Positions 1 through 5,357 of a DNA stretch of 5,357 bases are shown one piece after another. The notes under the pieces are model-generated. The model saw only the letters and a list, made by a program, of their open reading frames with translations. It did no database searches and was not told where the DNA came from. Numbering within the stretch: the first letter of the stretch is position 1; every line of letters starts with the position of its first letter. The stretch is from an uncultured Burkholderiales bacterium (GTDB lineage Bacteria; Pseudomonadota; Gammaproteobacteria; Burkholderiales; Burkholderiaceae_F), in the NCBI GenBank assembly GCA_903871435.1, contig CAIQGU010000482.1, positions 1 through 5,357 on the forward strand, written 5' to 3'. The translations under genes were made by a program, and so were the position numbers.

Positions 1-84
1 GGGAAACTGAACACCTGACTGCAGCACCGGGCCGTCGCCGCTGCGCGTAGGCGACCCATCATTGGGCACATATGCGCAGTGCGA
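1..84. other. Unassigned left edge, possible gene end on the minus strand
   Basis: No gene can be assigned with confidence. On the minus strand one frame is open from the window edge up to a possible GTG at 67-69 and beyond into the repeat at 85-135. Its last visible residues (GDGPVLQSGVQFP) look protein-like but match no family I recognise. On the plus strand, a frame open from the left edge ends in TAG at 48-50 and could be the tail of an upstream gene. The sequence to the left is needed to choose between these. Confidence 0.2.
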
Positions 85-135
85 CCCTCCCCTCGCCCGC
101 GCCAGCGGGAGAGGGGCCGGGGGTGAGGGTCGGCG
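85..135 (+). repeat. REP-like palindromic repeat, left copy
   Basis: This 51-bp GC-rich element folds on itself. The arm at 89-100 pairs with 105-116 (11 of 12 bases) around a 4-base loop, and an outer ACCCTC (84-89) can pair with GAGGGT (125-130). An almost identical copy lies in inverted orientation at 519-568. The reverse complements match over the whole length except for one C inserted at 102-103. In translation, elements of this kind give the Pro/Ser/Arg/Gly-rich strings often seen at the ends of small proteobacterial ORFs. It belongs to the general class of REP (repetitive extragenic palindromic) sequences. I cannot name the exact family. It lies 55 bases upstream of the nuclease start codon. 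Confidence 0.85.
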
Positions 136-190
136 CAACAGTACCGTCTTCGTGATCGACGCACTGGTCCCCACGGAGCGACGATGGTGC

Positions 191-601
191 GTGTCGATAC
201 TTTCCTTTGCCCGCCGGTTGCGCTCGTGCCAGACAGACGCCGAGATCCGTCTCTGGTATTTGCTGCGCTCACGCCGATTCCTCGCGCATAAATTCCGGCG
301 TCAACATCCGATCGGGCCGTTCATCGTCGACTTCGTTTGCATCGAGCAGCGGCTCGTCATTGAGGTCGACGGCGGTCAACATCAAAACCAGGCAGCCGCC
401 GACCACGCCAGGGATGCTTTCCTGAAGAGGAATGGATTTCTCGTGCTTCGATTTTGGAATAACGATGTACTGAGCAATACGAGGGGTGTCCTCGAGACGA
501 TCATGGAGTCTCTCGATTCGCCGACCCTCACCCCCGGCCCCTCTCCCGCTGCGCGGGCGAGGGGAGGGATCCGCCGTGCGCGTAATCGCAATGGCTCGTG
601 A
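191..601 (+). CDS. DUF559 endonuclease domain protein (Vsr-like PD-(D/E)XK fold)
   Basis: A 136-residue protein whose body matches the DUF559 family, which is related to the very-short-patch-repair endonuclease Vsr and the PD-(D/E)XK nucleases. Visible landmarks are FARRLR with TDAE (residues 6-18), KFRRQHPIGPFIVDF (34-48), LVIEVDGGQH (55-64) and LRFWNNDV near 86-93. D47, E58 and D60 are the likely metal-binding catalytic residues, and Q63-H64 complete the family signature. The GTG at 191 is chosen because it places the conserved FARRLR motif right after the N-terminus. GGAG at 175-178 lies 12 bases upstream. The frame stays open upstream to a TTG at 62, but that stretch only translates the left repeat. 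Residues about 110-126 are encoded by the right repeat, so the C-terminal tail is not part of the nuclease fold. GC is 58% at 241-300 and 42% at 421-480, low for this window and suggestive of acquisition by transfer. DNA cleavage is inferred from the family; the natural substrate is unknown. Confidence 0.85.
   Translation: MSILSFARRLRSCQTDAEIRLWYLLRSRRFLAHKFRRQHPIGPFIVDFVCIEQRLVIEVDGGQHQNQAAADHARDAFLKRNGFLVLRFWNNDVLSNTRGVLETIMESLDSPTLTPGPSPAARARGGIRRARNRNGS
519..568 (-). repeat. REP-like palindromic repeat, right inverted copy
   Basis: This is the inverted partner of the element at 85-135 and differs from it by one base of length. Its own hairpin pairs 538-549 with 553-564 (11 of 12) across a 3-base loop. 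It overlaps the 3' part of the nuclease reading frame, which reads through it as SPTLTPGPSPAARARGG before stopping at 599-601. It lies between the nuclease gene and the convergent DUF349 gene, whose stop is 89 bases away. The RNA hairpin may help end or stabilise transcripts from either side, but it has no T-tract and so is not a canonical intrinsic terminator. Confidence 0.85.
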
Positions 602-657
602 CTTACCCGCGCGGCTGACTGCGCTAGTAGACAACCTCGCCCCGTTGCCCCGAGCTG
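602..657. other. Short gap between convergent genes
   Basis: These 56 bases separate the stop of the nuclease gene (599-601) from the stop of the DUF349 gene (TTA at 658-660 on the plus strand). The only visible structure is the perfect 8-bp palindrome CCGCGCGG at 607-614. No hairpin followed by a T-run is seen on either strand, so no intrinsic terminator is called here. Confidence 0.5.
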
Positions 658-3594
658 TTAGCGCCGCGTCCTGTTTTCCGGACGCGCTCCGCCGCCGTTT
701 GGCGCACCTCGTCCCGCGTTGGTGCGTGGCCGGTTGCCGACGGACTCGCGCCGTGCCGGCTCGGCCTCGTTGCGGTTGAGCAAGGCGCGCTGGCGTTCAA
801 CCAGGGTATGAACGACGGCGGCCAGCCGTTCGGCGTGGCTGGCGTCGGGGGCTGCAGCGGTTGCATACCACTGCGCCAGCAGCTTTTCCGGATCCTGGGG
901 GCGGGGCGCTGGCGTGGGTCCGGACCGGAAGCGGTTTTGCAACTGCGCAAGCTGGCGGCGACGCCGGATTTCTGCTGCGGCGCCTGGCGTGGCAAGGCCC
1001 AGCGCAATTTCCAGGTCGATAAGGATTTCCTCGCGTTCCGCGCGGCCCGTTTCAAGGCGTGCGGCATCGACGCCGTCAATCGACGGTGCCGACTGCGCCA
1101 GCGCCGCGTAGCGTGCCGTAATGGCCAATCCCTGGAGCCGGCTGAGGGATTGCTGGCTTCTTTGCAGCAGTTCACGTGCCTGCCGCTCCTGGCCACTGGT
1201 GGCGCCGGCAGCGTCGCCGCTATCGGCCGTGCTGGCTTCCCAGTCGGCGCGAAACTGGGTAATGGCCCGCTTCAGGGCGCTGACTTGCGCGGCGGCATCG
1301 CCGTTGCCGCCAGGCGCCTCGCCGCCGGGGGTATCGTCGGCGGGTGCGTTACTGGCGGGTGCATCGCTACCGCGCGCATCCATGGCCGCCGCGGTACCCG
1401 AAGGCGCGTTACCGGAGGGTACGTTACCGGCGGGTGCATCCAAAGAATCCAGGATGGCCGCAAATGTCGTCAACAAGGCTGCACGCGCTTGCGCGCGTTC
1501 CTTTCGTTGGGCGGTCTGAGCGGTGCGCTCGGCATCGCGGCGCGCAAACACTGCGTCGCAGCCGGCGCGAAACCGCTGCCACAATTTTTGCTCTTCACCG
1601 CGGCGCAGGCGCAGGGGTCCGGCTTCCGTACGCCAACGCTCCTGCAGCGCCTTGGCCTGCTCGGTCGCCCGGCGTCCATCGGCGACGTCCGCCAGTGCCG
1701 TCACGGCCGCAATCAGCGATTCGCGGCGCTGGATCTCGGCGGTTCGCGCCGCGTCGAGCCGCTCGTCAATGGTGTGCACCAGTGCGTCAAAGCGGGTGCG
1801 CATCAGGCGTTCATCGCGAAATCCGGCGTGCGGAGCCGCGCGCCACTGGGTGATCATGGTTTCGCGCAGGGCATCGATGGCCGCGGGCTCGGGGTGCTCC
1901 CAGTCGATGGCAATCATGGCCGCATCCCACTGCGTCAGCAGTGCCTCGCGCAGCGCGCGGGCCTGGTTACGGCGCTCGGACTCTTCGGCACGGAAGGCAG
2001 CAACCGGCACGTAGGCAGCCTCGAGCGCGCGGTCAAAGCTTTCCCATTGGCCCTTGGCCGGCTGGCCCTGTGCGTTGAGCCGCTTCCACTCTTCACGCAG
2101 CGCGGGTATGGCGACGGTGAGGTGCTCGACGTCATGTGAGCCCGCCGCGACGCCACTGCGCAACTGCTGGGCAGCTTCGATGAGATCTTCGCGCTTTTTG
2201 CTCGCGCCCCACTGGGCCCAGCTCCGCAGCTCCCCCAGCCTGAGCAGGGCGCGTTGCAGGCGCGCGTCCAGGCGGCTCTCCAGGCTGTGGTCGCCCTGCG
2301 TAGCCTTGAGCAGCTTGGCAGCTGCATCGGACTGGGCCAGTTGGCCGGCGTCGAGCGCCTGCTCGAGTTGTTCCAGCTGCGCACGCAAGGTGTCGAGGTC
2401 CGCGCCCGTCATCTGGGGACCGGGCTCCGGAGGTGGCGGCGCCGGGGGCTCGGCGGCAGCAGCGAGTGCCGGTTCCGGCACCTCGGTGATCGCGGGTTTC
2501 GACAGTGCCTGCCACCGACCGAGGAGCGCATTGCGGGTCGGCGCGTGATCGGGTTTTGGCAACGCTTCCCAAGCCGCGACGGTTTCCGCATCCGGCGTCG
2601 TTCCCATTGCCAGGCCCGACAAAAACTGGTCGAGCGTGGCGAACCGCGCATGGTCCTGGGACCAGGCGTCCAGGCGCGCTCCGATTGTCTGCAGGCTCGC
2701 ACGGATTGCCTGGGCCGTGCCGCCCTGCGCCAGCCAGTCGGGCAGCGCGGTCAAGGTGCTTGCAAGGCTGTCGCGACGTTGCCGCCAGTCGTCGAGCTCA
2801 AGCGCTTGCGGCCAATCCGCCGCGCCTATCTGGCCCGCGAGCGCATCGTGGCCGGACGCGAGACTTTGCAGTGCCCGCTGCGCGTCGGCCTCCTGCAGGA
2901 TGCGGGCATTGGCCTGCGCGAGCAGCTTGCGGCATTCGTCAAAAGGGTCGTGAGGCGCGGTCTCGTCGGGGCGATGGGCGCCAGGTTCCGCCGGCCGAGC
3001 GGTGCCGGCCAAGGCCTTCCAGCTGCGCTCGACTTCGAGCAGATGCGAAACCGAAATGGGGGCGTGGTCCAGCAGCTTTTGCAGCGCCTGGGCAATCTGG
3101 GCGGCCTCGATTGCGCGCTCCTGCGCTTCGCGGCGTGCGCGCAGCACGTCGGTGCAATGGCGGTAAACACCTTTGTCGCGGTTCTTGCTGGCGCGGGCCA
3201 CCGCTTCAAGGGCCTCGCTGTCCTCTATGCGTTGCGCTGCGGCCAGGCGAACTTCGGCGAACCGTGCATCGGCCGCGATCTGCGCGAGCGTGGTGTCACC
3301 GATGACCTGCTCAAGCCAGCCCAGCGCGATGGATTTGTCCGTGCCATGGCTGATGGCGGCCGCCCAAACGGCCGGCGAGTCGCCCGCCAGAGGTGCCTGA
3401 ACGCTGGCGCCCAGTGCGCGGCCCAGCGCCGCCTCCCGCTTGCCGCGCTCGGCATCATCCAGGCTGCCGCTGAGACCATCGCGCAAGGCGCCGATATCGA
3501 CGGGCGGCGCGACCGGCGCGGCAGCGCGCCGCGGTGTGGGCTGTGCCGGAGCCGGTGGTGGTGGCTTGCGCAGCAGACTGTTGAGCCAGTTCAT
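658..3594 (-). CDS. Large DUF349 repeat protein
   Basis: A 978-residue, Ala/Arg/Glu-rich, mostly helical protein. Order of parts: a short start (MNWLNSLLRKPPPP) with a Pro-rich linker (about 11-32); a HEAT-like helical segment (about 86-152, with QIAADARFAEVRLAAAQRI); a long helical middle; a Pro/Ala linker (about 371-394); a coiled-coil-like stretch (about 400-432); at least three DUF349-type units (about 499-542 with LREEWKRL, 577-628, and 647-693 with LQERWRTEAG and LWQRFRAGCDAVFARRD); a degenerate P-every-five linker (about 719-764); a further helical region; and a basic, disordered tail (948-978). No signal peptide or membrane segment is visible, so it is probably cytoplasmic. The molecular role of DUF349 is not established and I do not assign one. 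The ATG at 3592-3594 was preferred over the ATG at 3706-3708, because the extra 38 residues look like translated intergenic DNA. No clear Shine-Dalgarno precedes it, so the start is moderately certain. It is transcribed divergently from the hydrolase cluster. Confidence 0.85.
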   Translation of the reverse strand: MNWLNSLLRKPPPPAPAQPTPRRAAAPVAPPVDIGALRDGLSGSLDDAERGKREAALGRALGASVQAPLAGDSPAVWAAAISHGTDKSIALGWLEQVIGDTTLAQIAADARFAEVRLAAAQRIEDSEALEAVARASKNRDKGVYRHCTDVLRARREAQERAIEAAQIAQALQKLLDHAPISVSHLLEVERSWKALAGTARPAEPGAHRPDETAPHDPFDECRKLLAQANARILQEADAQRALQSLASGHDALAGQIGAADWPQALELDDWRQRRDSLASTLTALPDWLAQGGTAQAIRASLQTIGARLDAWSQDHARFATLDQFLSGLAMGTTPDAETVAAWEALPKPDHAPTRNALLGRWQALSKPAITEVPEPALAAAAEPPAPPPPEPGPQMTGADLDTLRAQLEQLEQALDAGQLAQSDAAAKLLKATQGDHSLESRLDARLQRALLRLGELRSWAQWGASKKREDLIEAAQQLRSGVAAGSHDVEHLTVAIPALREEWKRLNAQGQPAKGQWESFDRALEAAYVPVAAFRAEESERRNQARALREALLTQWDAAMIAIDWEHPEPAAIDALRETMITQWRAAPHAGFRDERLMRTRFDALVHTIDERLDAARTAEIQRRESLIAAVTALADVADGRRATEQAKALQERWRTEAGPLRLRRGEEQKLWQRFRAGCDAVFARRDAERTAQTAQRKERAQARAALLTTFAAILDSLDAPAGNVPSGNAPSGTAAAMDARGSDAPASNAPADDTPGGEAPGGNGDAAAQVSALKRAITQFRADWEASTADSGDAAGATSGQERQARELLQRSQQSLSRLQGLAITARYAALAQSAPSIDGVDAARLETGRAEREEILIDLEIALGLATPGAAAEIRRRRQLAQLQNRFRSGPTPAPRPQDPEKLLAQWYATAAAPDASHAERLAAVVHTLVERQRALLNRNEAEPARRESVGNRPRTNAGRGAPNGGGARPENRTRR
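1303..1443 (-). repeat. Degenerate 15-bp tandem repeats inside the DUF349 gene
   Basis: Imperfect 15-bp units resembling GGCGGGTGCGTTACC (plus-strand reading) recur, for example at 1339-1353, 1354-1368, 1414-1428 and 1429-1441. On the coding strand they give a pentapeptide series ending mostly in Pro: AGNVP, SGNAP, GSDAP, ASNAP, ADDTP, GGEAP. The stretch is a flexible linker between the third DUF349-like unit and the C-terminal helices. Because the unit is a multiple of three, copy-number changes would keep the reading frame. Confidence 0.7.
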
Positions 3595-3757
3595 GGTTGG
3601 GTTCGGGTGTTGAGGGCTAGCAGGCAGGTAGTTAAGGGCCGGGGTCGTAAAGCCCCCGATGTCGAGGGGCAAATCGTACCGGTTATTGCCGGTCCCGCTA
3701 TCATGCAAGCAGGCGGGTGTTTTTTTCCTGCCCGTTTACTTGCAGGATGCGAATTTC
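3595..3757. promoter_or_regulatory. Divergent intergenic region with inverted repeats
   Basis: This 163-bp stretch separates the start codons of the DUF349 gene (leftward) and the hydrolase gene (rightward), so it should hold both promoters. An inverted repeat ACCGG-TTATTG-CCGGT spans 3678-3693 and could be an operator. A longer imperfect stem pairs 3705-3717 with 3731-3743 around a T-rich loop (seven T at 3720-3726). No promoter with good -35 and -10 boxes stands out. TATCAT at 3699-3704 is a possible rightward -10 but lacks a convincing -35. Leftward candidates are equally weak. Confidence 0.45.
3744..3747 (+). promoter_or_regulatory. Ribosome binding site of the hydrolase gene
   Basis: AGGA lies 10 bases before the ATG at 3758. 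It supports that start over the GTG at 3659, which would add 33 residues made from the stem-loop region. AiiA-type proteins begin only a few residues before the first beta strand, which fits the ATG at 3758. Confidence 0.55.
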
Positions 3758-4540
3758 ATGACCCGTGCGCTCCGGATGTGGCCCCTGCTGACCGGCGTGC
3801 AACGCTACGAGAAGATCGTTTCCACCCGCGATCGCGGCCACGGCCAGTTCATCGAGGCCCCCATACTGGCCTATCTGATCGAATCGCCCAACGGCCGCAT
3901 CCTCTACGACGTGGGTTGCGACTACACCAAGATCGCCGATCCCCAGCGCAGTGCCGCGTTCTTCACGCCCCTGCAACCGCTCTTCGAGACGCCGCGCATG
4001 ACGCCGGACCAGCGTATTCCGCACTACCTGCAACGGCTCGGCCTGCGGCCGGCCGATATCGACGTGGTCTTTCTGGGACACCTGCATTTCGACCACGCTG
4101 GCGGTTGTGGCGACCTGCCCGGTTGTGAGGTGCACGTGCATCGGGACGAATTGGCCGCTGCGCGGTCGGGCCTGGATGGGGGTGTCTTTCCGGACGAAAT
4201 CGCCGGCGCCGACCATTGGGTTCAGCAGACGGGGGAATACACCCTGGCGGCCGGTGTCCACGCCATCATGTCGCCGGGCCACACGGTGGGACACATGTCG
4301 ATGTTGATCGAGCTGCCCCGGGGCCGGCCGGTGATCCTGTGCGGCGATGCCGCCGATCTGGCGGAAAACCTCGACGACGAAGTGGCGCCTGGATTCTGCT
4401 GGCAGGACAAGACGGCGCTCGCCGTGGAAAGCATCCGCAAGCTCAAGGCGCTGGCCCGGCAGGAAGACGCCGAGCTCTGGCCCAATCATGATTTTGCCTT
4501 CTTCCGCAGCCTGCCGGCGTTTCCCCAGTGGCGTGACTAG
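3758..4540 (+). CDS. AHL-lactonase-like metallo-beta-lactamase-fold hydrolase
   Basis: A 260-residue member of the metallo-beta-lactamase superfamily, closest by motif and length to the N-acyl homoserine lactonase group (AiiA, 250 residues). The metal-binding HLHFDHAGG motif gives H108, H110, D112 and H113. H175 in SPGHTVGH is the next ligand, D197 in CGDAAD the likely bridging Asp, and H244 in PNHD the last ligand, so a complete dinuclear zinc site can be proposed. The segment after D197 (AADLAENLDDEV) aligns with DASYTKENFEDEV of AiiA, but the residue matching AiiA Tyr194 is Asp (D200). AiiA Tyr194 assists lactone hydrolysis, so lactonase activity is plausible but not assured, and another ester or lactone may be the substrate. 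No signal peptide is visible, so it is probably cytoplasmic. It is the first gene of a cluster whose next gene starts 20 bases after its stop. Confidence 0.85.
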   Translation: MTRALRMWPLLTGVQRYEKIVSTRDRGHGQFIEAPILAYLIESPNGRILYDVGCDYTKIADPQRSAAFFTPLQPLFETPRMTPDQRIPHYLQRLGLRPADIDVVFLGHLHFDHAGGCGDLPGCEVHVHRDELAAARSGLDGGVFPDEIAGADHWVQQTGEYTLAAGVHAIMSPGHTVGHMSMLIELPRGRPVILCGDAADLAENLDDEVAPGFCWQDKTALAVESIRKLKALARQEDAELWPNHDFAFFRSLPAFPQWRD

Positions 4541-4544
4541 GAGG
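4539..4544 (+). promoter_or_regulatory. Shine-Dalgarno AGGAGG overlapping the hydrolase stop
   Basis: A consensus AGGAGG begins inside the TAG stop of the hydrolase gene (4538-4540). It is 16 bases from the ATG at 4561, longer than usual, and an 8-bp palindrome GGCTAGCC (4543-4550) sits at its edge. An in-frame TAG at 4546-4548 excludes any earlier start. A weaker AGAG at 4551-4554 is closer to the ATG. The overlap suggests translation of the two genes is linked. Confidence 0.6.
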
Positions 4545-4560
4545 CTAGCCAGAGTCCATC

Positions 4561-4707
4561 ATGTCCATGCGCAGGAAAGCTGATCTCCCCGTCAAGATTT
4601 GCGTGCGTTGCAAGCGGCCGTTTGCGTGGCGGCGCAAGTGGGAAAAAGTTTGGGACGAAGTCAAGTACTGCTCTGACCGGTGCCGCCGGGACCGCGCGCC
4701 CGCATGA
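4561..4707 (+). CDS. DUF2256 family small zinc-ribbon-like protein
   Basis: A 48-residue basic protein matching the DUF2256 family in length and pattern: KICVRCKRPFAWRRKW followed by VWDEVKYCSDRCR. Four cysteines (C14, C17, C37, C41) form a C-x2-C-x19-C-x3-C pattern suited to binding one zinc ion, with conserved-looking Trp residues (W23, W27, W31) between the pairs. The biochemical role of the family is not established. DUF2256 genes are known to me as neighbours of cryptochrome/photolyase genes, as here. The stop shares bases with the start of the next gene (ATGA at 4704-4707), so the two are probably translationally coupled. ATG at 4567 is an alternative start losing two residues. Family assignment is firm on motif; a partner role for the cryptochrome is inference from position. 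Confidence 0.88.
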   Translation: MSMRRKADLPVKICVRCKRPFAWRRKWEKVWDEVKYCSDRCRRDRAPA

Positions 4708-5357
4708 CAACCCGGCTCTACTGGTTCCGCTCCGACCTGCGGCTGCATGACCAGCCGGCATTGCACAGCGCGATATCGGGGGCGGAGCACCTGTTGCCGG
4801 TCTACTGTCACGACCCGCGCGACAGTGCACCCAACCCCTGGGGTTTCGTCCGTACAGGCCCGCACCGGCGCCGGTTCCTGGCGGCCACGCTGGCGGACTT
4901 GCGCTCGCAGCTGCAGGGCCGCGGCAGCACTCTGGTCGAGCTGCATGGCAGGCCCGCCGAAGTACTGCCACTGCTGACCGCCACCATCGGCGCGCACGAG
5001 ATCCATTGCGAGCACGTCGAGCAAGCCGAAGCTGTGCGCGACGTCCAGGCGCTGCGGGATGCCGGGCTCGTCGTCAAGACCCGGTGGATTTCCAGTCTCC
5101 TCGATCCGGACCGTTTGCCGTTTCCGCCTTCCGGAATGCCGCGGCATTTCACACCGTTTCGTCAGTCCATTGAACGGGCCGGCGTGGCGGATCCAGCGCC
5201 CCTGGCGGCTCCCGATTGCCTGCCGCCACTGCCGCCGCTGCCAGCGGTGATACCCGGCTCGGTACCGGAACTCATGGTCACGGATGACAGGTGGACCGGT
5301 GAACCCCGTTCCTCGTTCCCGTACCAGCTCCCGGAGTACGCCGGCGGCGAAACGGCA
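4704..5357 (+). CDS. DASH-type cryptochrome/photolyase, N-terminal part
   Basis: The frame is open for 218 residues to the window edge and lacks its C-terminal half or more; full-length relatives have roughly 430-500 residues. It opens with LYWFRSDLRLHDQPAL (5-20), the hallmark start of the photolyase/cryptochrome alpha/beta domain. GFVRTGPHRRRFLAATLADL (about 52-71) and HGRPAEVLPLL follow. DPDRLPFP, then the HFTPFR segment near 148-153, and the final GGETA (214-218) resemble the linker and the start of the FAD-binding helical domain in CRY-DASH proteins. The family binds FAD and an antenna chromophore; DASH members act as blue-light photoreceptors or repair cyclobutane pyrimidine dimers, mainly in single-stranded DNA. 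The FAD site and the electron-transfer Trp residues lie outside the window, so repair versus sensing cannot be judged. The start is fixed by the ATGA overlap with the DUF2256 gene. A weak GGGA at 4688-4691 could serve as ribosome site. A class I photolyase is the less likely alternative. Confidence 0.88.
   Translation, partial: MTTRLYWFRSDLRLHDQPALHSAISGAEHLLPVYCHDPRDSAPNPWGFVRTGPHRRRFLAATLADLRSQLQGRGSTLVELHGRPAEVLPLLTATIGAHEIHCEHVEQAEAVRDVQALRDAGLVVKTRWISSLLDPDRLPFPPSGMPRHFTPFRQSIERAGVADPAPLAAPDCLPPLPPLPAVIPGSVPELMVTDDRWTGEPRSSFPYQLPEYAGGETA

Noticed and set aside
62..190. N-terminal extension of the nuclease to the TTG at 62
   Set aside because: The extra residues are mainly a translation of the left palindrome and precede the conserved start of the DUF559 domain.
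808..2139. 443-residue open frame on the plus strand opposite the DUF349 gene
   Set aside because: It is a shadow of the GC-rich minus-strand gene, Gly/Arg/Ala-rich with no family motif, while the minus frame has clear DUF349 signatures.
3595..3708. N-terminal extension of the DUF349 protein to the ATG at 3706-3708
   Set aside because: The extra 38 residues translate the divergent intergenic region, and MNWLNSLLRK at 3594 looks like a natural N-terminus.
3694..3726. Intrinsic terminator (CCCGC/GCGGG stem followed by seven T)
   Set aside because: The stem is only 5 bp with a 14-base loop, and no plus-strand gene lies upstream to be terminated. It is kept only as a possible leader structure.
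3659..3757. N-terminal extension of the hydrolase to the GTG at 3659
   Set aside because: It would add 33 residues encoded by the stem-loop region. The ATG at 3758 has AGGA at a suitable distance and fits the family start.
2254..4128. 624-residue open frame on the plus strand crossing the intergenic region
   Set aside because: It overlaps both the DUF349 gene and the first half of the hydrolase in a different frame and shows no recognisable domain. It is a product of high GC.
3701..4489. 262-residue minus-strand frame opposite the hydrolase
   Set aside because: It lies antisense to a gene with complete metal-binding motifs and has no recognisable domain.
4545..5147. Minus-strand frames opposite the DUF2256 and cryptochrome genes
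   Set aside because: The plus strand carries clear motifs of both families; the minus frames are GC-driven shadows.

Overview
The window is GC-rich DNA of proteobacterial character. The multi-DUF349 protein, the AiiA-like metallo-beta-lactamase-fold hydrolase and the DUF2256/cryptochrome pair point to Betaproteobacteria, perhaps Burkholderiales or Rhodocyclales. Gammaproteobacteria such as Xanthomonadales, which carry similar palindromic repeats, cannot be excluded. No rRNA, tRNA, CRISPR array or transposase gene was seen.

Layout. Bases 1-84 hold nothing I can assign firmly. Bases 85-568 form one unit: a small DUF559 (PD-(D/E)XK/Vsr-like) endonuclease gene on the + strand between two near-identical, inverted, palindromic REP-like repeats of 50-51 bp. 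The gene is visibly poorer in GC than its surroundings, and the right-hand repeat encodes part of its C-terminus. Bases 658-3594, minus strand, are a single long gene for a 978-residue DUF349-repeat protein, convergent with the nuclease gene. A 163-bp divergent intergenic region with inverted repeats and a T-tract follows.

On the + strand, three genes then form a tight, probably cotranscribed cluster: an AHL-lactonase-like metallohydrolase (3758-4540), a 48-residue DUF2256 zinc-ribbon-like protein (4561-4707), and the N-terminal 218 residues of a DASH-type cryptochrome/photolyase (from 4704, running off the window). The hydrolase stop overlaps the Shine-Dalgarno of the DUF2256 gene, and the DUF2256 stop overlaps the cryptochrome start (ATGA). 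The DUF2256-cryptochrome pair suggests a function in blue-light sensing or DNA repair. The link to the hydrolase is positional only.

Most worth a second look are the repeat-bracketed nuclease gene (a possible mobile or repeat-maintaining unit), the Tyr-to-Asp change at the position matching AiiA Tyr194 in the hydrolase, and the coupled DUF2256-cryptochrome genes.
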